A DNA stretch of 24,038 nt from Pseudopedobacter saltans (GCA_003241175.1 QFOI01000010.1:1-24038), one strand, 5' to 3'. Counted from the first letter of the stretch, positions 7,044 through 16,936 are shown. Notes: a model not told the origin generated them from the sequence alone. A program made the numbers and translations.

Positions 7044-7643
7044 ATGATTGCATTTCTAAGAGGTAAATTTAGTTTTCCGTCTGCTGCACAGACCATCATT
7101 GATGTTAATGGTGTTGGTTATGAGGTGCAGATTAGCTTAAACACCTACTCAACTATACAAAACCAGCAAGAAGGTCAATTGTTTACCTATTTGCATATTA
7201 CCGAAAATGCACAGACATTGTATGGCTTTTCTACCATGGAAGAGAAAAAACTGTTTTTGCATTTGATATCCGTTTCGGGCGTTGGCGCTTCCACTGCGCG
7301 TATGATGCTTTCTGGAATGGCTCCGGAGGAATTGATGAAATCCATCGTACAAAACAATGTCAAACAACTGGAAAGTATCAAAGGTATTGGCAAAAAAACG
7401 GCGGAAAGACTGATTGTTGAGCTAAAGGATAAACTAACGAAACAGTTCGATAACCAAAAGTTAGATGTATTGGCTGGCAACATAACAGCAGGAAGGCATG
7501 AGCAAGACGCCTTAGAAGCGCTCATCGCTTTAGGTATTGGCCGACCTTTAGCAGAAAAGGCCGTCCAAAAAGCCATGTCCCACTCTCCAGAATCAAAATC
7601 CAATGTGGAATTATTGATTAAAGCCGCATTAAAGAATCTCTAA
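7044..7643 (+). CDS. ruvA: Holliday junction branch migration protein RuvA
   Basis: 199 residues, the normal RuvA length. RuvA tetramers bind four-way DNA junctions and load the RuvB helicase in recombination repair. Domain I (about 1-62) is the OB fold, starting MIAFLRGKF and containing VNGVGYEVQISL and the conserved TLYGF at 58-62. Domain II carries two helix-hairpin-helix motifs: SVSGVGASTA (76-85) and IKGIGKKTAERLIVEL (112-127). Domain III (about 153-199), which contacts RuvB, reads EQDALEALIALGIGRPLAEKAVQKAM. The next gene is sprA, 136 bases downstream on the same strand; this pairing is, to my knowledge, also seen in flavobacteria, but no functional link is known. Divergent from DUF4870. 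Confidence 0.97.
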   Translation: MIAFLRGKFSFPSAAQTIIDVNGVGYEVQISLNTYSTIQNQQEGQLFTYLHITENAQTLYGFSTMEEKKLFLHLISVSGVGASTARMMLSGMAPEELMKSIVQNNVKQLESIKGIGKKTAERLIVELKDKLTKQFDNQKLDVLAGNITAGRHEQDALEALIALGIGRPLAEKAVQKAMSHSPESKSNVELLIKAALKNL

Positions 7644-7779
7644 TCAGTTAATTTCTACACATATATAATTAAAACGTTAATGTTTCGTTATTGAATAGTA
7701 TTTATTTTCCGTGATGATATACAAGACCTAATTGTAGGGGATAATGTATATGCGGAAAGATTTGTAATCCATAACAAAG

Positions 7780-10700
7780 TTGTTCGACAAAAAACATTTT
7801 TCGCTTTTAATAACTGGTTTTTGTTTACTGGCTCCAATCCTATCCATGGGGCAGAACAAAGACAGTCTACCATATCCCATAAAGGATAGAAGAGGCGATG
7901 CGTTATACAATCCTAGTCGTAATCCATTCGATATACGCGATACATCGCTTCTCAATAGGCGGGTTGAGTTTGATTCTATTTCAGGTAAATATGTCATCTA
8001 CGAAAAAATTGGAGACCTATATTATCGTAATCCCACGGAATTGACGCTCAACCAACTAATGGGCCTTCAGGGAAGAGATGAGGAAAACCAATATTTCAAT
8101 TACAAGTCAAAGGCGTTGGATCTGTTGAATAAAAAACAAACGCGTCCAAAGCCGAGAATTTCCGAAAATTTCTTCAACCGTACTTTTGGTGTCACGCCAT
8201 CAGGCAAGCTCGTAGACATACGTCCACAGGGAAATATTGACCTAAAACTGGGGTATCAAGGCCAATATGTCAATAACCCAACTTTGTCCGAAAATGCAAG
8301 ACGTACAGGCGGTTTTGATATGAATGCCGATATCAATTTCAACGCAATGGCGGATATTGGTAGTAAGATGACTTTGCCCATCAGTTGGAATTCCCAGTCG
8401 ACCTTTGATTATGAAAACCAGATCAAGCTAAGATACAATGGTTACGATGATGAAATATTAAAATCGATCGAAGCTGGTAACATGTCCTTTCAGACGAAAG
8501 GAACGTTGATGAGTAGTATCCAAAATCTGATGGGTATTAAGGCTAAACTTCAATTTGGCAAATTGTTTTTGACGGCCGCCATTGCAACTAGCCGCTCCCA
8601 AAAGCAGTCTTTGACCTTGCAATCGGGAGGTGTCTCACAGACCATCAATAAGATGATGGACGACTATGACGAAAACAGAAACTTTCTCTTGTCTCAATAT
8701 TTCAAGAACAAGTTCAATTTCAACATGGCCAATCTGCCAGTCACAAGAAGCCAGGTCAATATCACAAGGATGGAAGTGTGGGTCACCAATAGGACAGGTA
8801 CCGTCACAAATGCAAGAAACGTGGTTGGCTTGATGGACTTGGGAGAATCGCAACCGTACAATTCCAATATACATTCTGTTGGTCTGGGCGAATTGCCGGA
8901 TAACGGAGACAATGATATTTATAATAAGATTGTCAATAGTAGCATGGCCAGAAACGGTGCTTTGGCTTCTACTTTTTTGCAATCACAAGGATTGCAACCG
9001 GTGCAGGATTTCGAAAAAGTATACGCACGTCAGTTGACACAAGGTGTTGATTATACGTTTAATCCTTCTATTGGTTTCGTTTCGCTTAATTCACAATTGC
9101 AGTCCGATGATGTATTGGGTGTGGCTTTCCAATACACTTATAATGGACGCACGTATCAAGTCGGTGAATTTGCTTCTGATGTAGCGTTAGACTCTGCATC
9201 GGGTATTCAAAAAGTACTGTATCTAAAACTATTGAAAGCTACTTCCCAAAGAATCAATTTGCCTATTTGGAAATTGATGATGAAAAATGTCTACACATTG
9301 GATGTTTCGCAAGTGGATAGTAGCAGCTTTAGATTAAGTTTGTATTACAAAGAAGTGGCTGGTGGAACAAAAAGATTTTTGCCAGAATCGTCTCCGGCGA
9401 CTTCCGGTCAGGCTATATTGAGTATTGTAAACGCGGATAGGCTCAATGCATTAGGTTCACCCCAATCAGATGGGAATTTTGACTATATTAATGGATTCAC
9501 AGTTTTACCTCAACAAGGAAGAATCATTTTTCCTGTATTGGAACCATTTGGTCATGATTTGGACTCATTGGCATATCAAGGAGTCGATCCTTCTATTGCC
9601 CAAAAATATGTGTATACGGCATTGTACGACAGTATCAAATCCATTGCGCAAACTTATACCAATCTTAACCGATTTGCCTTGATGGGAACCGTAAAAGGAT
9701 CTTCTACCTCTACCATTTCCCTTGGTGCGGTTAACATTCCTCAGGGCTCTGTCATAGTCACTTCCGGAGGTCAGCCATTGATAGAAAATACAGATTTTGT
9801 TATTGATTATACCAATGGTACACTCCAGATATTGAACCAGGGTATTGCGTCTTCCGGTCAGCCTATCAATGTTCAATTTGAAAATAATACGACCACGACC
9901 ATGCAGCGCAGTTTCATGGGATTGCGTTTGGATTACTTGGCAAGTAATAAGCTGTCGATTGGCGCCACGATGGAAAAATTGACGGAAAGACCTTATACTA
10001 CACAGACTTTCTATGGTGAGGATCCGATCAACAATACCATGTATGGCGTAGATTTCAACTACAAATCGGAGTGGCCTGCCATGACACGTTGGCTCAATAA
10101 ACTTCCAAACTATTCCTCCAAATCGATGAGTACAATCAACGCTTATGGAGAAGCTGCTATATTGAAACCAGGTCAGCCATCACAGATTGGAACGGGTACA
10201 CAAGCTTCCGTGTATATTGATAATTTCGAAAGTGCCAGCAGTGGTTTCGATTTACGCTATCCTTTAACTGCTTGGGCATTGGGATCGACGCCTGCAGGGA
10301 ATGGATTGTTTCCAGAAGCTACTTTGATTGATTCTTTAGCATACAATAACAACAGAGCAAAAATTGCTTGGTACAATATTGATGCGGTATTACAGGATAA
10401 GAATAATGCAAACAATCCATTGCGACACAATCTCTCTGCACTAAGTGATCTGAGAACAAGAGCTGTCTACAATCAAGAATTGTTTCCTGAACAAAGTACA
10501 ACCGTTTCTACTACGCAGTTGACAACATTTGACATCTCTTATTTTCCTAAAGAAAAAGGGCCCTATAACTTTAATACGTCTACCAACGATTTGGATGCTA
10601 ATGGCCTTTTCAAAGGTCCAAAGACAAAATGGGGTGGCTTGATGCGCGCCATTCCACAAACGGATTTCGAAACCAACAATATTGAATATGTAGAGTTTTG

Positions 10701-13700
10701 GGTGCAGGATCCGTTCTTGTACAAGCCTACAAGTACCGGAGGAAAATTGGTTTTCAACTTAGGTAATGTCAGTGAGGATATTTTAAAAGACGGAAAACAT
10801 TTTTATGAAAATGGTTTGTCTACTCCAACAACAACTTCTTTGGAAGATTCAACAACCGTTTGGGGAAAAGCACCGCTGAATCCAATACAGTTGACTAATG
10901 CATTTAGTAATACAGCGTCGGATCGTACCTATCAGGATATTGGTTTGGATGGATTAAATGATGATGGCGAAAGAAGAAGACGCAGCGATTACCTTGCTCG
11001 TTTAGCTAGCACTTTCGGAATCAATTCTGCTATTTACAAAAAGGCAGAATCCGATCCATCCAATGACAATTATTTATGGTATCGTGATCCAAGTTTCGAT
11101 AATTCGAATAGTGGTTTGCTTGCTAGGTATAAGAACTTCAATAACCCTGAAGGCAACTCAGCCATTGCAACAAGCAGCTCTACCTTCTCTCCGGCAGCAA
11201 CGATGTATCCGGATAATGAGGACCTAAATGGAGACAATACATTAAACGAAAGTGAGGATTATTTCGAATATGATCTGAACCTGAAACCCAATATGCAGAT
11301 TGGTGATGGCTATATTGTGGACAAAAGAACCATTACACCTAAATTGGCTAATGATAGCACCGCTACGGAAAACTGGTATTTGTTCCGCATTCCGGTTAAA
11401 AACTACGATAGCAAAGTGGGTTCTATCAGTGATTTTAAATCTATTCGATTTGTTCGAATGTATCTGACTGGTTTCGAGGATTCAGTCACTTTACGTTTTG
11501 CGCGTTTGGATTTAATCCGAAACCAATGGCGCAATTTTACATATTATTTGGATACTGTAGGCAATTACACTTCTTTGCCAACAACCTCAATAACGAGTTT
11601 GAATGTTTCTGCCGTCAATCTGGAAGACAATAGCGGTCGTTTACCCATTCCCTACAAACTGCCTCCTGGCGTGGAACGTATACAATCCTTGGCTAACAAT
11701 GGGGTGAATGTCTTGCAAAACGAGCAGTCTATGTCCCTAAAAGTGACAAGTCTTCAAAAGGGAGACGCAAGAGCTGTGATCAAGGGAATGAATATGGATC
11801 TTCGCCGATATGGACAGATGAACATGTTCATACATGCGGAGTCTGTCAATGGGCAAAGAGCTGTGGCGGACAATGAGTTAAACGCGGTTATCCGTATTGG
11901 ACAAGATTACTTGAACAACTATTACGAAATAAAAATACCGCTTCATATTACCTCTCCCTCTGCGGCAGCATCGGCTGAACAGATATGGCCATCGACCAAT
12001 GAGCTGAATCTGGCCCTTCAGGATCTCGTGCAATTGAAATTGAGAAGAAACAACAGTGGAGCCACCACAACTAAGATATACCGTGAAATAGCTAGTAACG
12101 GACAGACAATGTCCGTCTTAGGAAATCCAAATCTGGCTGCAGTTGCAGGTTTCTTAATTGGTATTGAAAATCCGAATACATCAGAAGCATTAAGTGCTGA
12201 AATGTGGGTTGACGAACTGCGATTGTCCAATATTGATAATCAAGGTGGTTGGGCGGCCTTAGGTCGTGTAGACATGCAGTTAGCCGATTTGGGAACTTTA
12301 TCTGTTTCCGGAAATACGTATAGTGCCGGATGGGGAAGTATTGACCAAAGTACTAATCAGCGATCCATGTCCAGCATGGTGCAGTTGGATGCGTCGACAA
12401 GCTTGAACGTAGGAAAATTATTTCCGCAAAGGATGGGCTTTTCCATTCCTGTATATGCAAGCATCAACAGGACTGTGTTTACACCTAAATACGATCCTTA
12501 TGATCAGGATGTATTGTACAAAACCAAACTAGCTATGGCTGGGTCCAAAGCTGCAAAGGATTCCATTCGGAAAATCGCATTGGATCAATCGACAACTAAG
12601 ATGTTCAATTTTTCCAATGTCCGTTTTGGACAAATGACAGCAAAACCTAAATTGTGGAGTCTTAGCAATTTTGATTTTAGTTATGGTTACAGCAGTATTG
12701 TGCAATCAAGCCCTACCGTTTTGGGTAACAACATTACTAGGCATCAAGGCGGTTTTGGATATACTTTCAATGGACAAGACCATTTTTATTATCCGTTCCA
12801 AAAACTCTTCAAGAAAAAATCACCTTGGCTTGCCCTATTGAGAGATTTCAATATCAATCCAATACCGTCTTTGATGAGTTTTAGGATGAATGTGGATCGT
12901 CAAATGGGCGTTTATATGCCGAGATCCATTACGCTGGCAGGAAGTTCGTTTACGAGTCTTCCGACAGATACGACTTACGACAAGTACTTTTTGATTGATA
13001 GGTATTATAATTTACGTTGGCAATTGTCCAAAAATTTGAACCTGGATTATTCTGCCATCAACAATTCAGTTGTGGACGAACCTTATGGTGCGCTTAACAC
13101 AAGAGCCAAAAAAGATTCTGTTTGGAAAAATTTCTGGAAAGGTGGACGTACAATAACCTTCCAGCAGCGTTCTGTTTTGACCTACAATCTACCATTGGAT
13201 AAATTGCCGTTGACAGATTGGATTAGGGCTCAATACAATTTCTCTACCAGTTATAACTGGATAGCTGCCAATCTATTGGCAAGGGATCTTGGTAACATTG
13301 TGGAAAATAGTCGTCAACAAACACTACAAGCGGATATTGATTTTACAAGGTTGTACAACAAGTCCGCTTTTCTAAGAAAGGCAACGGAGCAATCCACGAA
13401 CAATAATTTTCAGAATGGTAACATGAACCAAAATGGAAATGGACAAAATTCCATTCCGCAGGGAGTCGTTCCAAAAGGAATCAGCGATACTGCTCATATG
13501 CAATTGCCATCAAGAGATTCTGTGGTCTATGGCCTTAAAGGTGCAGAAAAGAAACTCGCACTAAAAAAATGGCGTGCATTGCGCCGTGCTATCCGCAAAG
13601 CCCAAAAAATGGAAAAAGCATTGTTGAAACAATACCAAACAAGTGGCATCGTCAAGACGGCAGCGCAAATAGTAACACTCATCAAACACGTCAATATCCA

Positions 13701-15066
13701 ATACAATAGCGGTTATAATAGTCGTGTACCAGGTATTATGAGTTCGCCCGACAATTTTGGAAACAACTGGAAAACCAACAGCCCAGGATTAGGTTATTCG
13801 TTATTTGGTAAACAGCCAACAACTCAATGGATGAATGATCTTGCTGCTAAAGGACTTTTGTCCCAAGATACATTGTTCAATAGTGTATTTACCCAAAGTT
13901 ATACGCAGACGCTCAATGTCACGGCACAATTGCAACCTTTACCAAATCTGAATATTGATCTATCCATACAAAAATCTTTTTCCCAGCAATATAATGCCCT
14001 GTTCAAAGACACTTTGGGCAATGGTTCTTTCTCAGCGTTAAGTCCTTATGCGGCAGGAGGTTTCAACATTTCCTACATTTCCATGAAAACAATGTTTAGC
14101 AAACATAGTAAATCGGAAGCATCTGAACTGTTCAAAAACTTCTCGGAATTCAGAACGATTATTTCCAAACGTATGGCTGCGCAGAATCCTTACTCTCAAG
14201 GCACAACGGATGGTTACGCCAATGGTTATGGGCGTTATGCACAAGACGTGTTGATACCGGCATTTATCGCAGCCTATTCCGGAAAAGATCCCAATACAAT
14301 ACCATTGGTAAAAGAAAACTACAAATCCGTGAAGACAAATCCGTTGGGAGGTATGATGCCATTGCCCAACTGGCGTTTGACTTATTCGGGCTTAGCTTCG
14401 ATTCCTGCCTTGGCAACTGTATTTTCCAATATAACTTTTACACATGCCTACAATGCAACATTGGGAATGAATAGCTTTACCAGTGCATTGAACTACTATG
14501 ATCCACTGCATCTAAGCACGCCGGGATTCATCAACCCCACAACGGGTAACTTCATTCCGTTTTACATGATTCCGAATATTACGATAACGGAACAGTTTCA
14601 GCCTTTGGTTGGATTGGATATGACCACTAGAACCCAGAACAATATCCGTTTCCAATATGCAAAAAGCAGAACACTGAGCCTTAGTCTGACAGATTATCAG
14701 GTAAGTGAGGTAAACAGCACACAATTTACCATTGGTGGTAGTTGGCGCAAAAGAAATGCTAACCTGATGTTCTTGCCGGGAAGCAGAAAGGCTCGACAAG
14801 GAAATGATTTGAATATTTCCCTTGATTTGGCATTTAGGAACGATTTGCAATACAACAGCGTCTTGGATCAATCCAGTTCCTACAGTACAGGTGGACAAAA
14901 AGTGATATCCATTTCGCCTTCCATTGACTATATATTGAACAATCGTATCAATCTGAAACTCTATTTTGACCAACAAAGAGTGATACCTTATATATCTACG
15001 ACCGTACCGATGACCACAACTTCAGCCGGATTACAGATACGTGTTTCGCTTGCAGGTCAGCCTTAA
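7780..15066 (+). CDS. sprA: cell surface protein SprA, type IX secretion translocon
   Basis: 2428 residues; Flavobacterium SprA and Porphyromonas Sov are about 2400-2500. SprA is the giant outer-membrane beta-barrel through which T9SS cargo leaves the periplasm, and is needed for gliding in gliding species. A signal peptide (hydrophobic 7-23, ending SMGQ) is followed by the SprA opening RNPFDIRDTSL, YYRNPTELTLNQLM and ISENFFNRTFGVTPSGKLVDIRPQG. Later family landmarks include VDYTFNPSIGFVSLNSQLQSDDVLGVAF, VYIDNFESASS, MWVDELRLSN, FPQRMGFSIPVY and barrel strands alternating aromatic and polar residues up to the C-terminal QIRVSLAGQP. The start is TTG 7780: an in-frame TAA lies at 7765-7767 and no ATG intervenes. 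An Asn/Gly/Gln-rich run (1874-1890) and a strongly basic helix (about 1920-1953) stand out. A GNAT gene follows 18 bases downstream. Confidence 0.97.
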   Translation: MFDKKHFSLLITGFCLLAPILSMGQNKDSLPYPIKDRRGDALYNPSRNPFDIRDTSLLNRRVEFDSISGKYVIYEKIGDLYYRNPTELTLNQLMGLQGRDEENQYFNYKSKALDLLNKKQTRPKPRISENFFNRTFGVTPSGKLVDIRPQGNIDLKLGYQGQYVNNPTLSENARRTGGFDMNADINFNAMADIGSKMTLPISWNSQSTFDYENQIKLRYNGYDDEILKSIEAGNMSFQTKGTLMSSIQNLMGIKAKLQFGKLFLTAAIATSRSQKQSLTLQSGGVSQTINKMMDDYDENRNFLLSQYFKNKFNFNMANLPVTRSQVNITRMEVWVTNRTGTVTNARNVVGLMDLGESQPYNSNIHSVGLGELPDNGDNDIYNKIVNSSMARNGALASTFLQSQGLQPVQDFEKVYARQLTQGVDYTFNPSIGFVSLNSQLQSDDVLGVAFQYTYNGRTYQVGEFASDVALDSASGIQKVLYLKLLKATSQRINLPIWKLMMKNVYTLDVSQVDSSSFRLSLYYKEVAGGTKRFLPESSPATSGQAILSIVNADRLNALGSPQSDGNFDYINGFTVLPQQGRIIFPVLEPFGHDLDSLAYQGVDPSIAQKYVYTALYDSIKSIAQTYTNLNRFALMGTVKGSSTSTISLGAVNIPQGSVIVTSGGQPLIENTDFVIDYTNGTLQILNQGIASSGQPINVQFENNTTTTMQRSFMGLRLDYLASNKLSIGATMEKLTERPYTTQTFYGEDPINNTMYGVDFNYKSEWPAMTRWLNKLPNYSSKSMSTINAYGEAAILKPGQPSQIGTGTQASVYIDNFESASSGFDLRYPLTAWALGSTPAGNGLFPEATLIDSLAYNNNRAKIAWYNIDAVLQDKNNANNPLRHNLSALSDLRTRAVYNQELFPEQSTTVSTTQLTTFDISYFPKEKGPYNFNTSTNDLDANGLFKGPKTKWGGLMRAIPQTDFETNNIEYVEFWVQDPFLYKPTSTGGKLVFNLGNVSEDILKDGKHFYENGLSTPTTTSLEDSTTVWGKAPLNPIQLTNAFSNTASDRTYQDIGLDGLNDDGERRRRSDYLARLASTFGINSAIYKKAESDPSNDNYLWYRDPSFDNSNSGLLARYKNFNNPEGNSAIATSSSTFSPAATMYPDNEDLNGDNTLNESEDYFEYDLNLKPNMQIGDGYIVDKRTITPKLANDSTATENWYLFRIPVKNYDSKVGSISDFKSIRFVRMYLTGFEDSVTLRFARLDLIRNQWRNFTYYLDTVGNYTSLPTTSITSLNVSAVNLEDNSGRLPIPYKLPPGVERIQSLANNGVNVLQNEQSMSLKVTSLQKGDARAVIKGMNMDLRRYGQMNMFIHAESVNGQRAVADNELNAVIRIGQDYLNNYYEIKIPLHITSPSAAASAEQIWPSTNELNLALQDLVQLKLRRNNSGATTTKIYREIASNGQTMSVLGNPNLAAVAGFLIGIENPNTSEALSAEMWVDELRLSNIDNQGGWAALGRVDMQLADLGTLSVSGNTYSAGWGSIDQSTNQRSMSSMVQLDASTSLNVGKLFPQRMGFSIPVYASINRTVFTPKYDPYDQDVLYKTKLAMAGSKAAKDSIRKIALDQSTTKMFNFSNVRFGQMTAKPKLWSLSNFDFSYGYSSIVQSSPTVLGNNITRHQGGFGYTFNGQDHFYYPFQKLFKKKSPWLALLRDFNINPIPSLMSFRMNVDRQMGVYMPRSITLAGSSFTSLPTDTTYDKYFLIDRYYNLRWQLSKNLNLDYSAINNSVVDEPYGALNTRAKKDSVWKNFWKGGRTITFQQRSVLTYNLPLDKLPLTDWIRAQYNFSTSYNWIAANLLARDLGNIVENSRQQTLQADIDFTRLYNKSAFLRKATEQSTNNNFQNGNMNQNGNGQNSIPQGVVPKGISDTAHMQLPSRDSVVYGLKGAEKKLALKKWRALRRAIRKAQKMEKALLKQYQTSGIVKTAAQIVTLIKHVNIQYNSGYNSRVPGIMSSPDNFGNNWKTNSPGLGYSLFGKQPTTQWMNDLAAKGLLSQDTLFNSVFTQSYTQTLNVTAQLQPLPNLNIDLSIQKSFSQQYNALFKDTLGNGSFSALSPYAAGGFNISYISMKTMFSKHSKSEASELFKNFSEFRTIISKRMAAQNPYSQGTTDGYANGYGRYAQDVLIPAFIAAYSGKDPNTIPLVKENYKSVKTNPLGGMMPLPNWRLTYSGLASIPALATVFSNITFTHAYNATLGMNSFTSALNYYDPLHLSTPGFINPTTGNFIPFYMIPNITITEQFQPLVGLDMTTRTQNNIRFQYAKSRTLSLSLTDYQVSEVNSTQFTIGGSWRKRNANLMFLPGSRKARQGNDLNISLDLAFRNDLQYNSVLDQSSSYSTGGQKVISISPSIDYILNNRINLKLYFDQQRVIPYISTTVPMTTTSAGLQIRVSLAGQP

Positions 15067-15084
15067 AAGCTATTTTTGCGGTAT

Positions 15085-15552
15085 ATGACACAAGAAACTT
15101 TTTTGATTAGAAAAGCAGTAAAGGAAGACTGTCCTCAAATGTTGGAACTGGTGCAAGAGTTGGCATTGTATGAAAAAGCTCCGGAAGAAGTGACGGTTTC
15201 CTTGTCTCATTTCCAAGAAAGCGGTTTTGGAAAAAATCCTGTCTGGTGGGGATTTGTAGCCGAAAATATTGACAAGCAAATAGTCGCCATGGCGATTTAC
15301 TATATCAGATACTCCACATGGAAAGGACAGACTATGTATCTTGAAGATATTGTCGTCACTGAAAAATACCGCCGATTCGGCATTGGACAGCAATTATTGG
15401 ATGTACTCAAGTTGGAAGCAAAGGAAAGAAATTTACCATTTATACAATGGCAAGTACTGGAATGGAACGAACCTGCCATTCTTTTTTATAGAAAAAACAA
15501 GGCAGAATTGGATGCCGAATGGATAAACTGCAAAGTGAAAGTAGAATGCTAA
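15085..15552 (+). CDS. GNAT N-acetyltransferase, spermidine/spermine acetyltransferase-like
   Basis: 155 residues from ATG 15085; an in-frame TTG at 15076 would add three residues and is less likely. The acetyl-CoA loop RRFGIG lies at 96-101. The sequence follows the SSAT (diamine acetyltransferase) pattern closely: FLIRKAVKEDC at the start, LYEKAPEEV, FGKNPVWWGFVAE, MYLEDIVV (84-91), VLEWNEP (124-130) and ILFYRKNKA, where Tyr135 sits at the place of the SSAT general-acid tyrosine. Substrate could be a polyamine or another primary amine; many bacterial members are uncharacterised. It begins 18 bases after the sprA stop, so it is probably read on the same transcript, though no role in secretion is implied by its sequence. 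Confidence 0.9.
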   Translation: MTQETFLIRKAVKEDCPQMLELVQELALYEKAPEEVTVSLSHFQESGFGKNPVWWGFVAENIDKQIVAMAIYYIRYSTWKGQTMYLEDIVVTEKYRRFGIGQQLLDVLKLEAKERNLPFIQWQVLEWNEPAILFYRKNKAELDAEWINCKVKVEC

Positions 15553-15631
15553 TCCTAGCCGTTTTCCAAAATTTACAATTCTGCAACACGTATTTCCTTA
15601 TTTTTACCATTCCTAAACGGAAGGTTTCGAT

Positions 15632-16729
15632 ATGAAGATTTTAGACTGGTACATTGTAAAAAAATACCTTTCCACGTTTTTTTTCGCCATTTTTCTTTTT
15701 GCCATCATCTCGGTTGTGATAGATGTGGGTGAAAAGACGGACGATTTTGTAAAAAGCGGATGGACTTTTCGGCAGATCGTAATGGACTATTACATTGCTT
15801 TTGTGCCACATATTGTTGCCTTGCTGTTTCCGTTGTTTGTTTTTATTGCGGTTATTTTTTTTACTTCCAAAATGGCCGGGAGAGTAGAGATTATTGCCAT
15901 ATTGGCAAGTGGTACTAGTTTTTCCCGTTTCCTTAGACCTTTTTTTGTAACCAGTTTGATATTGGCGGGTGCACTGTACTACATGAACAGCTATATCATA
16001 CCAGTTGCCGATATCAAGGTTGCCTATTTTGTTGATGTTTACGTACATGGCAATTCCAGTTATAACAAGCTGGTAGCCAACAATAATAAACCTCCGTTGT
16101 ACTATCGTATAGATTCCTTTACCTATGCCGGTTTCCGCAATTTTGATACGACGAGCAAAAGTGGTGGCCCATTTTACATGTACAGGATCAAGCATGACTC
16201 TATGGATTACAACCTTAGGGCCAATACCATAAGATGGGATACGGCTAAAAAGAAGTGGAAGCTGGAGGGAATTTTTGAACGCCATATTAACGGATTGAAG
16301 GAAACAGTCAAATTGACGCCCGAACGCCTTATGAATTTTACTTTTAGGTTGTCTGATCTCGTAACGGATGAATATGCCCAAAATAAAATGACCACGCCAC
16401 AACTGAAACGTCACGTCGAAATGGAAAGGCAGCGCGGTGGGGAAGATATCAATACTTTTGAGATAGAGCTTTACCGACGGCAAGCCACACCGATCTCCGT
16501 GGTCGTCCTGACTATGATCGGAGCCATTATTGGTAGTAAAAAAGTCAGAGGTGGAAGTGGGGCGCATTTGGCCATTGGTTTTGTTGCTGCCGCTATTTTC
16601 ATATTGATGGATCGTTTTTCAACGATATTTTCTACCAAGGGAAATTTTCCGCCGATTATTGCTGCATGGTTGCCCAATATGGTATTTTCCTTAGTTGCGA
16701 TCTACTTGTATCGCAAGTCCCCCAAATAA
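15632..16729 (+). CDS. LptF/LptG family LPS export permease
   Basis: 365 residues, typical for LptF/LptG (350-370). These inner-membrane proteins pair with the LptB ATPase to pull lipopolysaccharide out of the membrane and pass it to LptC and the periplasmic bridge. The N-terminus MKILDWYIVKKYLSTFFFAI is the family opening, followed by helices near 13-31, 55-78 (VPHIVALLFPLFVFIAVIFF) and 100-118. The conserved cytoplasmic piece SKMAGRVEIIAILASGTSFSRFLRP (79-103) matches the coupling helix that contacts LptB. Residues about 120-280 form the periplasmic beta-jellyroll domain. The last three helices carry ATPISVVVLTMIGAIIGSK and GFVAAAIFILMDRF. LptF and LptG cannot be told apart here; the partner is not in the window. 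Preceded by 79 bases without a clear terminator. Confidence 0.93.
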   Translation: MKILDWYIVKKYLSTFFFAIFLFAIISVVIDVGEKTDDFVKSGWTFRQIVMDYYIAFVPHIVALLFPLFVFIAVIFFTSKMAGRVEIIAILASGTSFSRFLRPFFVTSLILAGALYYMNSYIIPVADIKVAYFVDVYVHGNSSYNKLVANNNKPPLYYRIDSFTYAGFRNFDTTSKSGGPFYMYRIKHDSMDYNLRANTIRWDTAKKKWKLEGIFERHINGLKETVKLTPERLMNFTFRLSDLVTDEYAQNKMTTPQLKRHVEMERQRGGEDINTFEIELYRRQATPISVVVLTMIGAIIGSKKVRGGSGAHLAIGFVAAAIFILMDRFSTIFSTKGNFPPIIAAWLPNMVFSLVAIYLYRKSPK

Positions 16730-16936
16730 GTCCTTAAATACTACTTAAAATTGCAAAATTTACTATTTAACAATATGAAAATAGTTCTTCATGCCTTATC
16801 TTTACGCAATCCTAATGAGAAGGGTTGCCATAAGCTGTGTTGCATTGCGTCATATTTCATTTGATCATGGGTCTTCGATGCTTTTGGTAAATCTCTTGTA
16901 GGTAATTTTTAGATCAAGCATAGAAAATTTGCACCA
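16730..16936 (+). other. 207-base leader before citrate synthase, with possible -7 element
   Basis: The longest gap in the window. TATCTTTA at 16797-16804 resembles the Bacteroidota -7 box (one mismatch to TAnnTTTG) and is the same octamer as in the DUF4870 promoter, but no TTTG box lies at the right distance. ACGCAAT (16804-16810) is an exact inverted match to ATTGCGT (16844-16850), and GCAATCC (16806-16812) can pair with GGGTTGC (16822-16828) with one G-T pair. The two pairings exclude each other. No open frame of note. Confidence 0.35.

Noticed and set aside
14512..14976. A 154-codon minus-strand open frame inside sprA
   Set aside because: Lies wholly within the conserved C-terminal barrel region of sprA and has no motif or start context of its own.
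15553..15631. CCGTTT and AAACGG as a terminator after the GNAT gene
   Set aside because: Only six base pairs separated by a loop of more than 40 bases and no T run; too weak to call.
15641..16567. A 308-codon minus-strand open frame opposite the LptF/G gene
   Set aside because: Its translation is rich in His, Arg and Cys with no family pattern, while the plus strand encodes a complete LptF/G protein; antisense frame of a coding gene.
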